DNA from: Deltaproteobacteria bacterium
Lineage (GTDB): Bacteria > Desulfobacterota > Dissulfuribacteria > Dissulfuribacterales > QOAL01
Direction of reading: 5' to 3'
Length of the DNA stretch: 36,089 nt
Assembly: GCA_026995935.1 (NCBI GenBank)
Contig: JALWNK010000060.1
Coordinates: 1 to 36,089, forward strand
This document shows positions 32,754-36,089 of the stretch, in pieces. Position numbers and translations under genes: made by a program. The first letter of the stretch is position 1, and each line of letters opens with the position of its first letter. Under the pieces are notes generated by a model that saw only the letters and a list, made by a program, of their open reading frames with translations, was not told the DNA's origin and did no database searches.

Positions 32754-34868
32754 ATGGAAAAGACAGTATGGAGCATGTGTGGAATGTGTTCCGTCAGATG
32801 TCCCATCAAGGTGGAAGTAGAAGATGGGAAGGTCCGATGGATTGAGGGGAATCCACACATCCTGAAGGGGAGTCTTTGTGCCAAGGGGTCAGCAGGAGTA
32901 GCACTACATAAGGATCCTGAAAGGCCTCAGCAGCCGCTCATAAGAAGTGGTGGAAGGGGTGCCGGGAAGTGGGAGCCGGTAAGCTGGTATACAGCCCTTG
33001 ATTATGTGGCAGAAAAGATAGAGAAGATCAAGGAAAAGTACGGCGCCAAGTCCATTGTCATGAGTTGCAGGGGAGGGCCATGGCAGGATCTCATCAAGGC
33101 GTTCTGTTATGCCATTGGTTCACCAAACTTCACCAACCATGACAGCGCCTGCGGCAGAAACGTTCACCATGCCAGCAAGTCGGTTTACGGTCTTGGTAGA
33201 AAGGGCTTTATATACGACATAGCCAATGCTGAACATCTTATATGTTTTGGAAGGAACCTGCTCGCCTCCCTGAGGGTTGCCGAGGCGAATCAGGTCATGG
33301 ACATGTTGGACAATGGCGGTAGTCTCACCTACGTGGATGTCCGCCAGACCCTTACTGGTATCAAGGCAACCAGGTTTTTCCAGGTCCGGCCTGGAACAGA
33401 CTACGCCCTTGCCCTTGGAATGATAAACGAGGTCATAAAGCAGGAGGCCTACGACAAGGACTTCGTGGAGAAGTATACCGTGGGCTTTGATCAGATGGCA
33501 GAGTTCGTTGAGCCCTACACTGCGGACTGGGCTGCCAAGGAGTGCGGAATAAAGGTCAAGAAACTCAAGGACTTTGTAAACGAGATAGGAGGCCAGCGGC
33601 CAAGGGTCATCTTTCATCCTGGCTGGATGCTTTCAAGGTATAATGATTCCTTCTATGCAAGCAGGTGCCTGCATATTCTGAACGTCCTCATGGGCAACAT
33701 AGAGACAGAGGGCGGTCAGTTGTTCCCAAAGACACCTGCGGACTGTGGCGTAAAGGGCCTGCGGACCTTCAGCTCAAATGTACCCAAACCTGAAGAAAAA
33801 CGGGCAGACGGAGTTGGCTGGAAATATAAGCACTTTGACAAGGGCCCGGGTCTCTTCCATCTTTACTACGAGGCCATGGCTACTGGTGAGCCTTACCCAA
33901 TTAAGGGGCTCATCTGCTACAGACACGATCCATTTACCTGTTTCCCAGACGTGGCGGCACAGAAGGAGGCCCTGGATAACTGCGAACTTCTTGTTTCCAT
34001 TGATACCCACTACAGCGAATTTGGCTGGTACAGTGACGTAATACTTCCAGAATCCATGTACCTTGAGAGGGAGACACCTATAGCCACCCAGAAGGGGCTT
34101 AAACCAAGGTTCATATACAGGGATAGGGCAGTGGATCCCAGGTTTAATACCAAACCATCCTGGGAGATACTCAAGATGCTGGCAGATAGATTGGGATTTG
34201 GCGATCTATTCCCCTTCCACACTGCAGAAGACATGTGGAATTGGCAGCTTGAGCCAACCGGCTACACCATAGAGGACTTTCAGGAAAAGGGTTTCGTTTC
34301 CCTTACCGATACACCGATAATGTATGACAGGGAAGATCTCGAGGGCAGGTTCAAGACCGCCTCTGGAAAGATAGAATTCATTAATGAGACCCTGGAGGGC
34401 CTCGGAATTCCCTCATTCAAGCCCTATGAATCCCCAAAGAAGCCTCCCAAGGGGCGTTTCAGGCTGGTCTTTGGAAGAAGCCCAGTGCATGCCCACAGTC
34501 ACACCATCAACAATCCCATGCTTCACGAGCTGTTTCCAGAAAACACTCTCTGGATCAATAAGCGCATAGCAACCAGGCTGGGTATAAACGACGGGGACTG
34601 GGTAGACGTAATTGGTGACAGCCAGATGGGGACAATACGCGCACATGTCACAGAGTTCATCCATCCCGAGGCGGTTTACACGGTTCATGGTTTTGGAAGG
34701 CAGGTTCCGCTCCAAAGCCGTGCCTACCACGCAGGAATGAGTGATCAGAAACTCCAGGAGGGGTTGCTGTTGCATATGGATGAGGCTGGAGGCGGCCTGT
34801 GCCTTTGCGAAAAGTTTGTAACTGTGCGCCGTAGCTCCAGGAATCCAAGAAGGAGGGTAGAACTGTGA
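32754..34868 (+). CDS. Molybdopterin oxidoreductase, DMSO-reductase superfamily, leaderless
   Basis: The 704-residue protein has a [4Fe-4S] site made by C9, C12, C16 and C42. The domains that hold two molybdopterin guanine dinucleotide cofactors follow, ending in a molydopterin-binding barrel (LVFGRSPVHAHSHTINNPML). A cysteine at about residue 133 (HDSACGRN) is at the place expected for the metal ligand. Length and partner resemble thiosulfate/polysulfide reductases (PhsA/PsrA), but the substrate cannot be read from sequence. There is no Tat signal: the first cluster cysteine is residue 9 and the ATG is set by GGGAGG five bases upstream. The enzyme is therefore expected in the cytoplasm, unlike classical PhsA/PsrA. 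Its stop overlaps the Fe-S subunit GTG by four bases. Confidence 0.9.
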   Translation: MEKTVWSMCGMCSVRCPIKVEVEDGKVRWIEGNPHILKGSLCAKGSAGVALHKDPERPQQPLIRSGGRGAGKWEPVSWYTALDYVAEKIEKIKEKYGAKSIVMSCRGGPWQDLIKAFCYAIGSPNFTNHDSACGRNVHHASKSVYGLGRKGFIYDIANAEHLICFGRNLLASLRVAEANQVMDMLDNGGSLTYVDVRQTLTGIKATRFFQVRPGTDYALALGMINEVIKQEAYDKDFVEKYTVGFDQMAEFVEPYTADWAAKECGIKVKKLKDFVNEIGGQRPRVIFHPGWMLSRYNDSFYASRCLHILNVLMGNIETEGGQLFPKTPADCGVKGLRTFSSNVPKPEEKRADGVGWKYKHFDKGPGLFHLYYEAMATGEPYPIKGLICYRHDPFTCFPDVAAQKEALDNCELLVSIDTHYSEFGWYSDVILPESMYLERETPIATQKGLKPRFIYRDRAVDPRFNTKPSWEILKMLADRLGFGDLFPFHTAEDMWNWQLEPTGYTIEDFQEKGFVSLTDTPIMYDREDLEGRFKTASGKIEFINETLEGLGIPSFKPYESPKKPPKGRFRLVFGRSPVHAHSHTINNPMLHELFPENTLWINKRIATRLGINDGDWVDVIGDSQMGTIRAHVTEFIHPEAVYTVHGFGRQVPLQSRAYHAGMSDQKLQEGLLLHMDEAGGGLCLCEKFVTVRRSSRNPRRRVEL

Positions 34869-35317
34869 ACAAATATATGCTCTATCTCAATGCAAAACGG
34901 TGTATAGGCTGTCATGGATGCGAGATTCACTGCAAGGCCAACAAGGACCTGCCAGTAGGACCCATTCTGTGCGAGATATCTCATGAGCCTCTAAAGTCGG
35001 TCAAGGGTGTTCCCAAGACAGAGTTCCTCTTTCGTTCGTGCTACCATTGTGAGGATCCATACTGTGTACCCATCTGTCCTACAGGGGCAATGAAAAAGAG
35101 GGAGGATGGCATCGTTTACATAGACCAGGAGCTCTGCATAGGGTGTATGGCCTGCGCAGGTGCCTGCCCCTGGACCATCCCACAGATAAATCCCGCCACT
35201 GGCAAGGCGGTTAAGTGTGACTACTGCATGGACAGGGTGGATCAGGGATTGAAGCCAGCCTGTGTTACAAAGTGTACTACAAGGGCCCTTAAGTTTGTTG
35301 CCCTTCAGGAAATATAA
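34865..35317 (+). CDS. Four-cluster ferredoxin-type electron-transfer subunit
   Basis: The 150-residue protein has four cysteine groups that would bind four [4Fe-4S] clusters: CIGCHGCEIHC, CYHCEDPYCVPIC, CIGCMACAGAC and CDYC with a later CVTKC. This is the PsrB/PhsB/DmsB-like electron-transfer subunit of molybdopterin enzymes. The start is GTG, overlapping the oxidoreductase stop (GTGA), with GGAGGG seven bases upstream. No membrane subunit (NrfD/PsrC type) or cytochrome follows; the next gene is on the opposite strand. Electrons must therefore come from or go to a separate soluble or membrane partner encoded elsewhere. A bidirectional hairpin terminates transcription just after the stop. Confidence 0.92.
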   Translation: MNKYMLYLNAKRCIGCHGCEIHCKANKDLPVGPILCEISHEPLKSVKGVPKTEFLFRSCYHCEDPYCVPICPTGAMKKREDGIVYIDQELCIGCMACAGACPWTIPQINPATGKAVKCDYCMDRVDQGLKPACVTKCTTRALKFVALQEI

Positions 35318-35328
35318 CCTCTGAAGAC

Positions 35329-35358
35329 AAAAAGGGGGCCTTTACGTGGCCCCCTTTT
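35329..35358. terminator. Bidirectional intrinsic terminator between the Fe-S gene and trmH
   Basis: AAAAGGGGGCC (35330-35340) pairs perfectly with GGCCCCCTTTT (35348-35358) around a seven-base loop. On the plus strand the stem ends in four Ts and on the minus strand in five, so it can serve both converging genes. The right arm and loop also encode the last residues and stop codon of the trmH gene, so the coding sequence runs into the terminator. Confidence 0.78.
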
Positions 35359-36085
35359 GCATCCTTATAAATTCCTCCCTTTTTAAAAGGTCTTCCAGTA
35401 TCTTTTCTCCCCGTTTTACAGACCTCAGATACCATAGGGCCTCAAGTCTTTCCATCTCATCCCCCTTAAGGCCCCATGTGCTCTTTGGAAGTTTCTCAAG
35501 TTTTCTCCTGAGCTCAAAGAGAAAAAGTGCGGCAGTAACCGATACGTTCAGGCTTTCTGTAAATCCCCTAATGGGAATAAATACCACTCCGTCACAGCCT
35601 TTTCGAAGCTCAGGGTCGAGCCCGTCAAGCTCCTTCCCAAGGGCTATGGCCACAGGCCCATCTTCAAGCACAATTTCATCCAGGGCAAATTTGAGCTTTT
35701 GCCTTGTCTCAAGGGCCCTTTCAGGAGGATCTGCAGCAAGTACTTTGTAGCCCTTATTTTTAAGTGTATCAATGCATTCCGTAACTGACGAGTGATTAAT
35801 GATGCTGATCCACTGCTGGGCCCCCATGGCTACGCCGTGGGTGGGTTTAAAGCGGTTTTCCATCTCTATCACGTGAAGATCCTGGATGCCAAAGGCCTCG
35901 CAACTCCTTACAACAGCGCTCATGTTGTGCTGGTGGTAGAGGTCATCAAGGACAAGGGTGATGTACCTTGTTCGTCTTGAAAGGACCTCGATTATCTTGC
36001 TGCGCCTCTTCTGCGTAAGAAGTGGGCCAAGCAGCCTTTTTATCTCTTTAGGCCCTGGCCTTTTCAGCAAGTTCTTCAGCTCCAC
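35342..36085 (-). CDS. trmH: TrmH-type tRNA/rRNA 2'-O-methyltransferase (SPOUT fold)
   Basis: SPOUT methyltransferases of this group methylate a ribose 2'-OH; TrmH acts on G18 of tRNAs. The three SPOUT motifs are visible: the Asn/Arg helix HNMSAVVRSCEAFG, ALGKELDGL and the knot IPIRGFTESLNVSVTAALFLFEL. The opening region (TQKRRSKIIEVLSRRTRYITLVLDDL) and the C-terminal LEALWYLRSVKRG favour TrmH over RlmB. The start is a GTG at 36085 with only four bases of window beyond it, so a longer N-terminus outside the window cannot be excluded. The 3' end overlaps the bidirectional terminator. The length of 247 residues is normal for the family. Confidence 0.85.
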   Translation of the reverse strand: MELKNLLKRPGPKEIKRLLGPLLTQKRRSKIIEVLSRRTRYITLVLDDLYHQHNMSAVVRSCEAFGIQDLHVIEMENRFKPTHGVAMGAQQWISIINHSSVTECIDTLKNKGYKVLAADPPERALETRQKLKFALDEIVLEDGPVAIALGKELDGLDPELRKGCDGVVFIPIRGFTESLNVSVTAALFLFELRRKLEKLPKSTWGLKGDEMERLEALWYLRSVKRGEKILEDLLKREEFIRMQKGAT

Positions 36086-36089
36086 TGAC

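Noticed and set aside
32754-32800. Missed Tat signal on the molybdopterin oxidoreductase
   Set aside because: The first cluster cysteine is residue 9, the Shine-Dalgarno fixes the ATG and no twin-arginine stretch is encoded upstream in frame.
1-36089. CRISPR array, insertion sequence, prophage, rRNA or tRNA genes
   Set aside because: No direct-repeat array, transposase, phage gene block or tRNA-like cloverleaf was found; only the doubtful integrase-like ORF at 19109-19216 hints at mobility.

Overview
The window reads as a chromosomal segment of a motile, Gram-negative, probably anaerobic bacterium of the Desulfobacterota (old Deltaproteobacteria) type. The Gram-negative reading rests on kdsB (Kdo activation for lipopolysaccharide), a lipobox-bearing TPR lipoprotein, two exported L,D-transpeptidases and a MotB-like stator protein. 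Anaerobic respiration is suggested by a molybdopterin oxidoreductase with a four-cluster ferredoxin subunit. The phylum placement is an inference from gene style and order, not a proven assignment. No insertion sequence, CRISPR array, rRNA or tRNA gene was seen. Nearly all of the window is tightly packed housekeeping or core-accessory DNA.

Layout. (1) 63-5675, minus strand: a chemotaxis operon cheY-cheB-cheR-cheA-cheW with a sigma-28-like promoter and no receptor gene. (2) 5916-11105, plus strand: ileS, a CDP-alcohol phosphatidyltransferase, rsmI and kdsB, partly overlapping. (3) 11102-11896, minus: murI, which appears to start at an AUA codon. (4) 11980-16706, plus: ATP-type 6-phosphofructokinase, a large TPR lipoprotein and rlmN. 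(5) 16690-17870, minus: an IHF/HU gene and a CBS-ACT protein. (6) 18056-19012, plus: a ketopantoate reductase-like gene. (7) 19353-23048, plus: the classical rho-rpmE-prfA-prmC translation/termination block. (8) 23267-24738, plus: a MotA/MotB-like stator pair. (9) 25079-29833, plus: acs, then after an intrinsic terminator a cNMP-CBS-DUF294 regulator and a DnaQ-like exonuclease. (10) 29830-32281, minus: two different L,D-transpeptidases. (11) 32754-35317, plus: a leaderless molybdopterin oxidoreductase and its Fe-S subunit. (12) 35342-36085, minus: a TrmH-type methyltransferase at the window edge.

How they work together. CheA/CheW/CheY/CheB/CheR form the signalling core that sets flagellar rotation. 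The MotA/MotB pair would supply an ion-driven stator, and receptors and flagellar genes must lie elsewhere. IleS, RsmI, RlmN, L31, RF1, PrmC and TrmH all serve translation. Acs feeds acetate into acetyl-CoA, and the next two genes look like a ligand-gated regulatory module. MurI and the two L,D-transpeptidases act on peptidoglycan at its precursor and cross-link stages.

Most notable observations: the AUA start of murI; two convergent gene pairs whose stop codons share one CTAG palindrome; a cytoplasmic two-subunit Mo enzyme with no membrane anchor and an upstream region carrying two dyads; a 12-bp in-frame repeat at the rsmI 3' end; and a small integrase-like ORF in the rho leader. Start codons GTG and TTG are unusually common here, and several starts were chosen from Shine-Dalgarno spacing rather than ORF length.
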